Positions 25,281 through 34,525 of a DNA stretch of 64,000 nt are shown one piece after another. A program made the translations under genes and the position numbers. Every line of letters begins with the position of its first letter. Positions within the stretch are counted from its first letter, which is position 1. The notes under the pieces were generated by a model that did not search any database, was not told the DNA's origin, and saw only the letters and a program-made list of their open reading frames with translations. Source of the stretch: Mycobacterium sp. ACS4054 (GTDB taxonomy: Bacteria; Actinomycetota; Actinomycetes; Mycobacteriales; Mycobacteriaceae); NCBI RefSeq assembly GCF_001667275.1, contig NZ_LZHV01000061.1:346420-410419 (forward strand), given 5' to 3'.

Positions 25281-26534
25281 TCAGCCGGCCGAGAACGCGG
25301 CGGCGATGCGGGGCTGCCCGACGATCGGCGACGCCTTGTGCAGGCATTCGGCCCATTCGGCGTCGGGATCGGAATCGGCGGTAATTCCCCCGCCGACGCC
25401 CAGCACGGCCCCGCCGGCGGCGTCGAACTCGACGGTGCGGATGGCGACGTTCAGTTCGCAGCCCGCCACGGGGGAGGCCAAACCGACCGTCCCACAGTAT
25501 ATTCCGCGACGATGCGGTTCCCACTGCGAGAGCAGTTGGCGCGCGCGGTGTTTGGGCGTCCCGGTGACCGACGCGGGCGGGAACGCGGCGTCCAGCAAGT
25601 CCGAGGTCGGCAGGTCGACGGGGACCCGCGCCGACACCGTCGAAACCAGGTGCCACACCCCGGGGGCGCGGCGCACCACCAACAATTCGGGCACGGTGAC
25701 GGTGCCGACGGTCGCCACCCGGCCGAGGTCGTTGCGCACCAGGTCCACGATCATGATGTTCTCGGCCACCTCTTTCGCCGACGCCCGCAGCGCCGACGGC
25801 CAGGCGTCCAGGGGCAGGGTGCCCTTGATCGGGCTGGACGTCACGAGCGTGCCGCGGCGCCGCAGGAAGAGCTCCGGGGACAGCGACGCCACCGCGCCCC
25901 ATGGCCCGGCGACGTAGGCCGCCCGAGCCGGGGAGGTGCGCGCGATGCCCTCGGCGAAGAAGTCCAGCGGGGCGCCGTCGACCGTCCCGGTGAATTGGGT
26001 GCACACGCAGGCCTGGTAGACCTCGCCGGCGCGGATGGCCTCCAGGCAGTTCTGCACGCCGTCGCGGTGGGCCACCCGGTCGCCGACGCGGAAGTCGATC
26101 CGGCACTCGCGCGCCGGTGGCGGCGCCGTCGCCAGCGCGGCGGCCAGCCAGTCCGGCATCGCCGCGCCCGACAGGCTCTCGTACCACCACTGGCCGTCCC
26201 GGTCGCGGCGCAGGACGCAATCGGTCCAGCCGCCCGCGGCTTCGGGAATCCGGTTCGGCCCGCCGCCGGCGCCGGGATCGGGATAGGAGAGGTAGCCGAT
26301 CCAGCCGCCGCCCGCCGCGGGGGAGTCGGCCGGCGGGGCGCCCAGCCGGACCGCGAAGGCCGCGTCGAGCTCGACCGGCTGCGCGGACACGCTCGGGGCG
26401 ATCACCGCGAGCGCGCCGAACCAGTCGCCGGTCAGCGCGGCCGGCGGCGGCAGGCCGAGCCGGGCCGTGGCGGCGCCGACGGCGCGCAGCACCTGGGGTG
26501 CGGCGCCAAGGTCGCCGAGCCGGTCGATACGCAC
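25281..26534 (-). CDS. pabB: Aminodeoxychorismate synthase component I PabB
   Basis: Converts chorismate with ammonia from PabA to 4-amino-4-deoxychorismate for folate synthesis. The 417-residue chain has the chorismate-binding domain at its C-terminal half, with CRIDFRVGDRVAHRDGV, VYQACVCTQFTG, SSPIKGTLP, NIMIVDLVRNDLGRV and FPPASVTGTPKHRA, all typical active-site segments. The N-terminal domain is short compared with TrpE. It is followed on the same strand by nothing; the sigma-factor gene lies just upstream with a 40-base gap. Confidence 0.92.
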   Translation of the reverse strand: MRIDRLGDLGAAPQVLRAVGAATARLGLPPPAALTGDWFGALAVIAPSVSAQPVELDAAFAVRLGAPPADSPAAGGGWIGYLSYPDPGAGGGPNRIPEAAGGWTDCVLRRDRDGQWWYESLSGAAMPDWLAAALATAPPPARECRIDFRVGDRVAHRDGVQNCLEAIRAGEVYQACVCTQFTGTVDGAPLDFFAEGIARTSPARAAYVAGPWGAVASLSPELFLRRRGTLVTSSPIKGTLPLDAWPSALRASAKEVAENIMIVDLVRNDLGRVATVGTVTVPELLVVRRAPGVWHLVSTVSARVPVDLPTSDLLDAAFPPASVTGTPKHRARQLLSQWEPHRRGIYCGTVGLASPVAGCELNVAIRTVEFDAAGGAVLGVGGGITADSDPDAEWAECLHKASPIVGQPRIAAAFSAG

Positions 26535-26574
26535 CGACCTAGCTTGACAGAAGTGCGGCCTTTCGCACCCCGGC

Positions 26575-27486
26575 CTACCCGCGGCTGACGTCGCGGGCCG
26601 TCGCCAGGGCCGTCAGCTTGTCCGGGTTGCGGGTCACGTAGAAGTTGGTGATCTTGTCGTTCGCGATCTCCAGCGTGATCACCCCTTCGAGCTGGTCGCC
26701 GAGGTAGAGCAGCACGGCCGGGGCGCTGTTGCAGGTGACCATGTCGACGCGGAAGCCCTCGATCGCCGTCGCCTTGCGGATCAGGCCGACGATGGCCCGG
26801 GCCACCCGCTCGGCGCCCACCACCGGCCGACGGGCCGCGCTGACCTTGCCGCCGCTGTCCGCCGTCCACGTGGCCTCGGGGGCGAGCAGTGTCATCAGCG
26901 TCTCCACGTCACCGCTGGCGGCCGTCTGCAGGAATTGGGCGGTGATCTGCGCGTTGCGTTGCGGGTCGGTCGCGTCGAACCTCTTCCGCCGCGCCCGCAC
27001 GTGTTCACGCGCCCGGTGGGCCACCTGCCGCACCGTCGGCGCCGGCCTGCCCACCGCCTCGGCGATCTCGGCATAGTCGAAGCCGAACACCTCGCGCAGC
27101 ACGAACACCGCGCGCTCGTCGGGGCTCAGCGTTTCCAGCAGGACCAGCATCGCCATCGAAATCGATTCCGCCAGAACGACATCCGCGGAGGGGTCCTGCT
27201 CGTCGAGGAGCAGCGGCTCCGGCAGCCACGGGCCCACGTACTCCTCGCGTCGGCGCGCGTCGGCGCGTAGCGCGTTGAGCGCCTGGCGGGTGACCAGCTG
27301 GGCCAGGTAGGACTTGGTGTCGCGCACCGTCGACAGGTCGACCGCGGCCCACCGCAGATAGCTGTCCTGCAGCACATCGTCGGCCTCGGTCGCCGAGCCC
27401 AGCATCTCGTAGGCGATGGTGAACAGCAGCGGCCGCAGCACGGTGAACCGTGCCGCGTGCTCGCTGCCGTCCTGCGCGTGCGTCAT
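26575..27486 (-). CDS. ECF41-type RNA polymerase sigma factor (SigJ-like) with SnoaL-like C-terminal domain
   Basis: A 303-residue sigma factor. Sigma region 2 (about residues 12-80, LFTIAYEMLGSATEADDVLQDSYLRW) and region 4 (about 120-170, LSPDERAVFVLREVFGFDYAEIAEAVG) are followed by a SnoaL-like domain. That domain contains the NPDKL motif near the end and a DSGGK segment resembling the DGGGR motif; both mark the ECF41 group, where the C-terminal domain, not an anti-sigma factor, controls activity. It starts at ATG 27486, overlapping the stop of the flavoprotein upstream (ATGA), so the two are co-translated. Confidence 0.88.
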   Translation of the reverse strand: MTHAQDGSEHAARFTVLRPLLFTIAYEMLGSATEADDVLQDSYLRWAAVDLSTVRDTKSYLAQLVTRQALNALRADARRREEYVGPWLPEPLLLDEQDPSADVVLAESISMAMLVLLETLSPDERAVFVLREVFGFDYAEIAEAVGRPAPTVRQVAHRAREHVRARRKRFDATDPQRNAQITAQFLQTAASGDVETLMTLLAPEATWTADSGGKVSAARRPVVGAERVARAIVGLIRKATAIEGFRVDMVTCNSAPAVLLYLGDQLEGVITLEIANDKITNFYVTRNPDKLTALATARDVSRG

Positions 27487-28664
27487 CGGAGGGCGGTCTC
27501 CGCCGGCGCCTGCGCGGGCCTCTTGCCGCCCTTGATCCAGAGATACGAGCCGGGCTTGGCGACCTCGCGCCGAATCGCCCACAGCGTGCCCTTGCACACG
27601 GCCTCCTTGATGGACGCGGCCGTCCGGCCGCCCACCACCACGTTCACCGGGGTGTCGTCGGTGCGCGCCAACTGCACCGTGCCGAAGGAGCGGCCCAGGC
27701 TGATGCACTGGCCGACGAACGCCTGGCTCAGCGGCGCGGGCGCCTCCCCGGCGATGCGGCTGAGCACGGTGTTGGCGGCCTGCGCGCCCAGCGGCCCGGC
27801 CGCCTGGCAGCTCATCCGCAACGGTTGCCCCGAGGGCGCGACCGCGTCGCCGGCCGCGACGACGTACGGGTCGTCGATGCTGGTCAGCGTCTCGTCGGTG
27901 AGCAGCCGGCCCAGCGCGTCGGTGCTCAGGCCGCTGCGTGCCGCCAGGTCGGGCACCGTGAACCCGGCCGTCCAGATGGTCGCCGCGCTGGGCCGCGCGG
28001 CGCCGTCACTGCACACCACCTCGTTCCAGCGCACCTCGGCCACCGCCACGAATTCCAGCACGTTGACACCGAAACCGCGCAGCCGCTTGGCCACCGTACG
28101 ACGCCCCCGCTTGCTCAGCGACGGGCCGAGCGTGCCGCCGCAGACCAGGGTCACCCGCCGGCCCTGTTCGGCCAGCTCCGCCGCCGTCTCGATGCCGGTC
28201 AGGCCGCCGCCGACTACGGTGACGGGCGCGGACAGCGGCAGGTCGGTCAGCGCGTAACGCAGTCGCTGCGCGCTCTCCAGGTCGGCCACCGAATGGGCGA
28301 AGTCCACCAACCCGGGCACGGTCGACGGCGCCGCCCCCGTGCTGCCGACGGCGTAGATCAGGTAGTCGTAGTCGAGTTCGGCGCCCGAGCCCAGCAGGAC
28401 CCGCCGCGCGGCGGCGTCGATGCGGTCGACGGTGTCGACGACCAGCTCGATACCGTCGGCCAGCAGCGTCGCGTAGTCCGCGGTCGCGGCGCCGGTGTCG
28501 GCGACCAACTGGTGCAAGCGGATTCGCTCCACGAAGACGGGGCGGGGGTTCACCAGGGTGACGTCGACGTCCGGACGCTGCCGTAGGTGATTCGCCGCCA
28601 GGGTTCCGGCGTATCCGCCTCCGACCACGACGACATGAGTTTTCTGTGCGGCCACCTCGGTCAT
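27483..28664 (-). CDS. NDH-2-like FAD-dependent pyridine nucleotide oxidoreductase
   Basis: A 393-residue flavoprotein. The FAD GxGxxG is at the N-terminus (VVVVGGGYAGTLAANHL) and the NAD(P) GxGxxG at about 150 (VTVVGGGLTGIETAAELAE). The second FAD motif is in VVAAGDAVAP. The fold is that of type II NADH dehydrogenases and related FSP1-like enzymes; there is no C-terminal membrane anchor, so a soluble or peripheral enzyme is likely. It is the first gene of an operon with an ECF41 sigma factor, a genomic association known for that group, with the oxidoreductase as presumed target. Confidence 0.88.
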   Translation of the reverse strand: MTEVAAQKTHVVVVGGGYAGTLAANHLRQRPDVDVTLVNPRPVFVERIRLHQLVADTGAATADYATLLADGIELVVDTVDRIDAAARRVLLGSGAELDYDYLIYAVGSTGAAPSTVPGLVDFAHSVADLESAQRLRYALTDLPLSAPVTVVGGGLTGIETAAELAEQGRRVTLVCGGTLGPSLSKRGRRTVAKRLRGFGVNVLEFVAVAEVRWNEVVCSDGAARPSAATIWTAGFTVPDLAARSGLSTDALGRLLTDETLTSIDDPYVVAAGDAVAPSGQPLRMSCQAAGPLGAQAANTVLSRIAGEAPAPLSQAFVGQCISLGRSFGTVQLARTDDTPVNVVVGGRTAASIKEAVCKGTLWAIRREVAKPGSYLWIKGGKRPAQAPAETALR

Positions 28665-28700
28665 TGCTGTCTCCTGTTCTCACGGGCCTGATGCCCTTGA

Positions 28701-28727
28701 GACACCGCGGGCTCCTCGAGCGTGACA
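28701..28727 (-). promoter_or_regulatory. Candidate ECF41-type promoter for the flavoprotein-sigma operon
   Basis: On the minus strand TGTCACG is followed by 16 bases and TGTC. The published ECF41 pattern is TGTCACA-N16-CGTC, so there is one mismatch in each element and the spacing is exact. It lies 37 bases upstream of the ATG at 28664. This suggests autoregulation; similar short matches can occur by chance. Confidence 0.45.
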
Positions 28728-28910
28728 GGGTCGCCCACATTGTGACCCGTCTCACTGACGCCGCTTCGCGGGGCGGGGCCGGCCGGGCGGTGCGTGTTAC
28801 GCTGCGCTACGCCAATTCGTGACCTGCCCCGCGTCGGATACACGCACCAGATAACCCAGGTAGTAGGGGGCCATTTCGAGGTCCATCGGTGTGTGTTGGG
28901 AGAAGCAACC

Positions 28911-30569
28911 GTGAAGACGAGGAAGAGCGCGCTGGTCGCTGCCGTGTGCACGGCCATGGTGCTGAGCGGATGCGGCGACAAGAGCGATCCCGGGCCGCTG
29001 TCCGCGATGGTCAGTCCGGCCATCCCGCCGAGCGCTCAAGAGATTCCCAACCCGTTGCGCGGCCAGTACGAAGAAGGCTTGAATCCGCTTTTCCCGCAAG
29101 GCAATTCCGCTCAGCAGCGGTACGCCGCGTGGCCGGCTTCGTACGACGCGAGCCTGCGGGTGTCGTGGCGACAGTTGCAGCCCGTCGACCCGCGCACGCT
29201 GCCCCCCGACGCCCCCGATGACCGCAAGTTCGACTTCAGCGCGATCGACGACGCGCTGGCGAAGGTCGGCAGCCGCAACATGCGGCTGACCCTCGGCGTG
29301 TACGCGTACAAATCCTGTTGCAACGATTCCTATCCGGGCAACACCAATATCGCGATTCCGGACTGGCTCCGCCCGGCGGCCACCAGCTATCCCTCGCCGC
29401 CCAACAGTCCGGCCCCGGGTGTCACGCAGGTCGTGCCGAACTGGAACGACCCCGACTACCTGAACAACTTCGGGCAGTTGCTGGCCGCGCTCGGCCGGCG
29501 CTACGACGGCGATGAGCGCCTGAGCGTGTTCGAGTTCTCCGGATACGGCGATTTCGGCAAGACCAGCCTCGCCTACCTGCGCGACGCGCTCGGCGCGCCG
29601 GGGCCCGGCCCGGACGACAGCCTGCCGAAGTTGGGCTATTACAGCCAGTTTCGCGATCAGAGCATCACCAAGGCGGCCATCGGGCAGCTGGTCGCGGCCA
29701 ACGTCGACGCGTTCGGCCACACCCAACTGGTGGTCGCCGCCGAGAATCCGGAAATCACCAGCGAATTGTTCGCCGACGACGTGACGAAAAAACTGTCCGC
29801 GCCGGTCGGCATCCGCGCGGATTGCCTTGGCGTGCAGTCGCCCCTGCCGGAATGGGCCGAGTCCAGCGACTCGCACTACGTGCGGTTCAACGACGCGGCC
29901 GTCGCCGCGATCAAGCAGCGGCTCACCTCCGCGCTGGTGATCAGCCAGTGGTGCCGGTTGCCCAACGGAACCGACCCGCGGTCCTACTACGAGAAGGCCC
30001 TGCACGACGTCGTCAAGTACCACGTCTCGATGACGTCGAGCGCCAACTTCCCGGACCGGGACGCGACGTCGGCGATGGACCCCAAGCTGTACCTGCTCTG
30101 GGCAAAGGCGAACACCTCCGCCGGCTACCGCTACTCGGTGGAGGCGAAGCCGGGGTCGCAGTCGATCCAGGGCAAGGTCGCGTCCATCTCCGTGGTCTGG
30201 ACCAACTACGGCTCCGCGGCGGCCACCGAGCGGTGGGCGCCCGGTTACAAGCTGGTCGACTTCTCCGGCGCCGTGGTCCGCACCATCCCGGCGGCGGTCA
30301 ATCTCAAGACGCTGGTGCACGACGACTCCAGCCAGTCCCGCGAGGAGGCGGTGCCGGAGTCGACGGCCGAGTCGGTGCGCGTCGACGTGACGGGGCTCGC
30401 GCCCGGTCACTACACGCTGCGCGCGTCGGTGGAATGGCAGCAGCACAAGCCGGGCGCCGCGCACGTGGTGAACTACGCGCCGATGGCGCTGGCCCGCGAC
30501 GGGCGCGACGGATCCGGTCTGTACCCGATCGCGACGCTTGACATAGCTAACGACGCGGCGTCGGCCTGA
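28911..30569 (+). CDS. DUF4832-like secreted lipoprotein, copy 1
   Basis: A 552-residue lipoprotein with signal MKTRKSALVAAVCTAMVLSGCG; the lipobox Cys is at about residue 21. The long mature region has NPLRGQYEEGLNPLFP, WPASYDASLRVSWRQLQP, FDFSAIDDALAKV, and the acidic FEFSGYGDFGKT, consistent with a TIM-barrel glycosidase-like domain. A beta-sandwich C-terminal domain follows (SISVVWTNYGSAAATERW, GLAPGHYTLRASVEWQQH). It resembles DUF4832-type proteins, whose role is unknown; a polysaccharide-binding or hydrolytic role is inference. GTG 28911 was chosen, with GGGAGAAG upstream. A paralogue lies at 32687. Confidence 0.75.
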   Translation: MKTRKSALVAAVCTAMVLSGCGDKSDPGPLSAMVSPAIPPSAQEIPNPLRGQYEEGLNPLFPQGNSAQQRYAAWPASYDASLRVSWRQLQPVDPRTLPPDAPDDRKFDFSAIDDALAKVGSRNMRLTLGVYAYKSCCNDSYPGNTNIAIPDWLRPAATSYPSPPNSPAPGVTQVVPNWNDPDYLNNFGQLLAALGRRYDGDERLSVFEFSGYGDFGKTSLAYLRDALGAPGPGPDDSLPKLGYYSQFRDQSITKAAIGQLVAANVDAFGHTQLVVAAENPEITSELFADDVTKKLSAPVGIRADCLGVQSPLPEWAESSDSHYVRFNDAAVAAIKQRLTSALVISQWCRLPNGTDPRSYYEKALHDVVKYHVSMTSSANFPDRDATSAMDPKLYLLWAKANTSAGYRYSVEAKPGSQSIQGKVASISVVWTNYGSAAATERWAPGYKLVDFSGAVVRTIPAAVNLKTLVHDDSSQSREEAVPESTAESVRVDVTGLAPGHYTLRASVEWQQHKPGAAHVVNYAPMALARDGRDGSGLYPIATLDIANDAASA

Positions 30570-30813
30570 CCGGCCTTTCGTGGCGTCCACCAGCGTCGAC
30601 CGGACCGGGCCGGAAGATCTTCGTTAGCCCAGTTGGGGCGGGTCGTGCGTGATAGGTTCTGCTGACCAAAACCGATCGTGGCCCGCCCGGTCCGAATACG
30701 CCTGACAGACAGCCAAGCGAACCCAAAGGGCCCGCCGATGCGCATCGACGCGCAGTTGACGGGAATTCGCCATCGCGACCGCTCCTGGATGTTTGCCCTT
30801 ACCGGAGGAGACC

Positions 30814-32676
30814 GTGCCGCGCAGCCTGGACCTAGTCGTCACCTCCGTTGCCACACAGCTGATGGAGGCAACGGCGACCACGGCCGCCCAGGTGAGCGCC
30901 AAGGTACTCGAGCAGCTCGTCGAGCAGTTCGATGTGGACGCCAGCTTCCTGCGTCACCTCGACCCGCACACCGGGACCTCGGCGCTGGTCGCCGAGTGGC
31001 CGCCGCGAACGGACGCCGGGGAACCGGATCCGACGGCGTTCGCCCAGCTGGACATCGCCGAGTCGGTCCTGGCGCAGTGCCGGGAGGCGCGCAAACCGGT
31101 GGTGGTCCGGCCGGCGCAGTCCAAACGGTATTTCCGGCGCCGGCTGGGCGGCGAGAAAGTGGAGGCCTCGCCCTCGGTGGCCGCCGCGCCGCTGGTGTCG
31201 GGTGAGACGACCACCGGCTTGCTCGGCTTCGTCAAGTTCGGCGCCCGCAAGTGGCTGCAAGAGGAGATCAACACGCTCGAGGCCGTCGCCGCGTTGTTCG
31301 CGCAGCTGCAGGCGCGCATCGCGGCCGAGGAGAAGCTTCGCTATCTCGCCGAGCACGACGACCTGACCGGCCTCTATAACCGCCGCGCCCTGGTCGCGCA
31401 CCTGTCCGAGCGGCTCCTGACGGGACGCCCCGGTCCCGTCGCGGTCCTGTACCTCGACCTCGACCGGCTCAAGCCGATCAACGACTACCTCGGCCACACC
31501 GCCGGCGACTGGTTCATTCGAGTCTTCGCGCAGCGCATCCGGATCTGCGCGCCGAACGCCACCATCGCCCGGTTGGGCGGCGACGAGTTCGTCGTGGTCC
31601 CCGACGAGCCGATGTCGCCGGAGGACGCGGAATCGTTCGCCCAGCGCCTGTCGACCATGCTGTGCGAGCGCCTGGCCATCGGCGGTCACGTGATCAGCCG
31701 CACGGTCAGCATCGGGCTGGCGGTGGGCACCCCGGGCCGCGACAACTGCACCGACCTGCTCCGCCGCGCCGACGAGGCGGTGCTGACGGCCAAACGCGCG
31801 GGCGGCAACCAGATCGCGATGTCCACCGATGACATGTCCCTCAAACGCGCGTTCCGCAACGACATCGAGCTGCATCTGCAAGGCGACATCGGCAGCGAAG
31901 CGCTGCTGCTGCACTACCTTCCGGAGGTCGACCTGTCGACGGGCGCCGTCGTGGGGGCCGAAGCGCTGGTGCGTTGGCGGCACCCGATCTGGGGGCTGCT
32001 GTTGCCGGACTCGTTCATCGGGATCGCGGAATCGACCAACCTGGCCGGGGAGTTGGGCCGCTGGGTGATGCGCACCGCGTGCGCCGACTTCAGTCGCTGG
32101 CAGGCCAACGGCGTCGGCCGGGGAACCGTCATGCGGATCAATGTGTCGCCCATCCAGCTCATCACCGCCGGGTTCGTACGCGACGTCGCCGACACGATCG
32201 ACGAGTTCGGCCTCGAACCCGGCTCGGTGTGCCTGGAGATCACCGAACGCGCCGTGGTGCACGACATCGACACCACGCGAAAGACGTTGGCGGAGCTCAA
32301 GGAGATCGGGGTCCAGCTGGCCATCGACGACTTCGGCACCGGCTATGCGGTGTTGTCGCACCTGAAGTCCCTGCCGGTCGACATGCTCAAGATCGACACC
32401 GGGTTCGTGCGCGACCTGGGCAACAACGCCGGTGATCTGGCGATCGTGCGCGCCATCATCGGGCTGGCCGAGGCGTTCGGTCTGGACGTGGTCGCCGAGG
32501 GAGTTGAAACACCGGTCGCGGCAACGACTTTGGTGCAACACGGGTGCCGCCGGGCGCAGGGCTTCCTGTTGTCACGGCCCGTCCCCGGCGATGCGATGGA
32601 GGCCCTACTGGCCGCGCGCTGGCTGTCGCTGCCGTTTTTGGCCGACCGCAAGGCGTTGCCGACGGGCACCATCTAG
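30814..32676 (+). CDS. GAF-GGDEF-EAL cyclic di-GMP synthase/phosphodiesterase (DcpA-like)
   Basis: A 620-residue cytosolic enzyme. The order is GAF (about 20-165), GGDEF (about 170-335, intact RLGGDEFVVV) and EAL (about 345-600). The EAL motif is intact (VVGAEALVRWRHP), as are NVSP, EITERAV, AIDDFGTGYAVLSHL and AEGVET...QGFLLSRP. Both activities are therefore likely. The RxxD inhibitory site is absent (APNA occupies its place), so product inhibition is not expected. It resembles M. tuberculosis Rv1354c and M. smegmatis DcpA. GTG 30814 has GGAGG five bases upstream. It sits between the two DUF4832-like lipoproteins. Confidence 0.93.
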   Translation: MPRSLDLVVTSVATQLMEATATTAAQVSAKVLEQLVEQFDVDASFLRHLDPHTGTSALVAEWPPRTDAGEPDPTAFAQLDIAESVLAQCREARKPVVVRPAQSKRYFRRRLGGEKVEASPSVAAAPLVSGETTTGLLGFVKFGARKWLQEEINTLEAVAALFAQLQARIAAEEKLRYLAEHDDLTGLYNRRALVAHLSERLLTGRPGPVAVLYLDLDRLKPINDYLGHTAGDWFIRVFAQRIRICAPNATIARLGGDEFVVVPDEPMSPEDAESFAQRLSTMLCERLAIGGHVISRTVSIGLAVGTPGRDNCTDLLRRADEAVLTAKRAGGNQIAMSTDDMSLKRAFRNDIELHLQGDIGSEALLLHYLPEVDLSTGAVVGAEALVRWRHPIWGLLLPDSFIGIAESTNLAGELGRWVMRTACADFSRWQANGVGRGTVMRINVSPIQLITAGFVRDVADTIDEFGLEPGSVCLEITERAVVHDIDTTRKTLAELKEIGVQLAIDDFGTGYAVLSHLKSLPVDMLKIDTGFVRDLGNNAGDLAIVRAIIGLAEAFGLDVVAEGVETPVAATTLVQHGCRRAQGFLLSRPVPGDAMEALLAARWLSLPFLADRKALPTGTI

Positions 32677-32686
32677 CATCGCAGCG

Positions 32687-34363
32687 ATGGCCCGAACACT
32701 CAGAAGACGCGCGGCGGCGATTGTCGCGTGCGCGGCCTTGGTGCTGAGCGGATGCGGAGGCCACAGCGACCCCGATCCGTTGTCGGCGGTGATCAGTCCG
32801 GCCATCCCGCTGAACGTGCAGGAGATCTCGAATCCCCTGCGCGGTCAGTACGAAGACCTATTGATGCCGCTTTTCCCGCAAGCCAATTCCGCTCAGCAGC
32901 GGTATCCGGCCTGGCCGGCCTCCTACGACGCCAGCTTGCGCGTTTCGTGGCGGCAGCTGCAGCCCGTCGACCCGGGCACGCTGCCCGCCGACGCCCCCGA
33001 CGAGAAGAAGTTCGACTTCAGCGTGATCGACGACGCGCTGGCCAAGGTGGCGAGCCGGAACATGCGGCTCACCCTTCGCGTGTTCGCCTACAGCTCCTGT
33101 TGCGACACCACTTACCCGAACAACACGAACATCGCGATTCCGGACTGGATGCGTCCCGCGTCCACCAGCTATACGGGGCCGCAACGATACTGGTGGACGC
33201 CCGGGGTGGCCCAGGTGGTGCCGAACTGGAACGATTCGGCCTACCTCAACGCCTTCGGTCAGCTGCTCGCCGCGCTCGGCCGCCGCTACGACCGCGACGA
33301 GCGGCTCAGCGTCTTCGAGTTCTCCGGCTACGGGGACTTCAGCGAGAACCACATCGCCTACCTGCGCGACACGCTGGGCGCGCCCGGCCCCTTACCCGAA
33401 GAGAGCATCGCAAAGCTGGGTTACTACAGCCAGTTTCGTGACCAGAGCATCACCAAGGCGGCTATCGCCCAGCTCGTCACGGCGAACGTGAATGCCTTCC
33501 CGCACACGCAGTTGGTGACCACCGCGCTGAACCCGGAGATCGTTCGCCAGTTGCTCGCCGACGACGTCACCAAGCGGGTCTCCGCGCCGGTGGGCATCCG
33601 CTCGGACTGCCTGGGCGTCTATGCGCCGTTGCCGGTCTGGGCCGACTCCGACGGCTCCTACTACGTGCACACGAAGGATCCGCTCGTCACCCAGCTGAAG
33701 GACCGGCTGGCCTCGGCGTTGGTGATCACCGAGTGGTGCCAGCTGCCCGAGGGAACCAGCCCGCGGTCCTACTACGAGAAGGGCCTGCGCGACGTCGTCA
33801 AGTATCACGTGTCGATGACCTCGAGTTTCAACTTCCCGGCCGTGGATTCGACCACCCCGATGGACCCGGCGTTGTACCTGCTGTGGGCGCAGGCCAACGT
33901 CGCGGCGGGCTATCGATACTCCGTGGAGGCTCGGCAGGGATCGCAATCGGTCCGCGACGGGGTGGCGAGCATATCGGTGGTGTGGACCAATTACGGCTCG
34001 GCGGGGGCGATCGAGAATTGGGTGCCCAGCTACCGGCTGGTGGATTTCTCCGGGGCGGTGGTCCGCACGCTGCCGACGGGAGTGGCCTTGAAGAAGCTGG
34101 TGGGCTCCGGCGACAACGCCGGAAATCAGCCGGCCCCGGCGTCGTTCACCGAATCGGTGACCGTCGACCTGGCGGGGTTGGCGCCGGGGCATTACACGCT
34201 GCGCGCTTCCGTGGATTGGCAACAGCACAAGCCCGACGCGTCGCACGTGGTGAACTATCCGCCAATGCGGCTGGCGCGCTACGGACGCGACGAAACCGGC
34301 GGGTATCCGCTGGCGACGCTCGACTTGCCGCGCGATGCGCTGACATCCGCCCCGCCCCAATGA
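32687..34363 (+). CDS. DUF4832-like secreted lipoprotein, copy 2
   Basis: A 558-residue paralogue of the 28911 gene, with strongly similar segments throughout (for example SCC..YP.NTNIAIPDW and GLAPGHYTLRAS). The signal MARTLRRRAAAIVACAALVLSGCG ends in a lipobox. The cysteines, the FEFSGYGDF acidic motif, and the SMTSS..FP stretch are kept in both. It starts 10 bases after the c-di-GMP enzyme, so probably co-transcribed with it. The paralogues may act on the outer side of the membrane on the island's polymer; function remains unproven. Confidence 0.75.
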   Translation: MARTLRRRAAAIVACAALVLSGCGGHSDPDPLSAVISPAIPLNVQEISNPLRGQYEDLLMPLFPQANSAQQRYPAWPASYDASLRVSWRQLQPVDPGTLPADAPDEKKFDFSVIDDALAKVASRNMRLTLRVFAYSSCCDTTYPNNTNIAIPDWMRPASTSYTGPQRYWWTPGVAQVVPNWNDSAYLNAFGQLLAALGRRYDRDERLSVFEFSGYGDFSENHIAYLRDTLGAPGPLPEESIAKLGYYSQFRDQSITKAAIAQLVTANVNAFPHTQLVTTALNPEIVRQLLADDVTKRVSAPVGIRSDCLGVYAPLPVWADSDGSYYVHTKDPLVTQLKDRLASALVITEWCQLPEGTSPRSYYEKGLRDVVKYHVSMTSSFNFPAVDSTTPMDPALYLLWAQANVAAGYRYSVEARQGSQSVRDGVASISVVWTNYGSAGAIENWVPSYRLVDFSGAVVRTLPTGVALKKLVGSGDNAGNQPAPASFTESVTVDLAGLAPGHYTLRASVDWQQHKPDASHVVNYPPMRLARYGRDETGGYPLATLDLPRDALTSAPPQ

Positions 34364-34456
34364 TGCTGGCCGCCAGCAAATGCGTCGACCGCGCGGACCA
34401 CAAGGCATTGCGATTAGGACGATGCTGCATGGCCATTGCTGCATAATGTGCACTGG

Positions 34457-34479
34457 GCTTTGCGCGGCTGGCGCAAAGC
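34457..34479. promoter_or_regulatory. Stem-loop/inverted repeat upstream of the Wzz-kinase gene
   Basis: GCTTTGCGC, five bases, GCGCAAAGC: perfect 9-bp arms 46 bases before the ATG at 34526. Just before it is a CATAAT at 34442-34447 that could be a -10 box, and two copies of GCTGCAT at 34424 and 34438. There is no T-run after it, so operator or leader hairpin is more likely than a terminator. Confidence 0.45.
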
Positions 34480-34525
34480 AAATCGAATTCGACGCCGGGT
34501 GGCGTCGGCCCAGAAAGGTTAGTGG

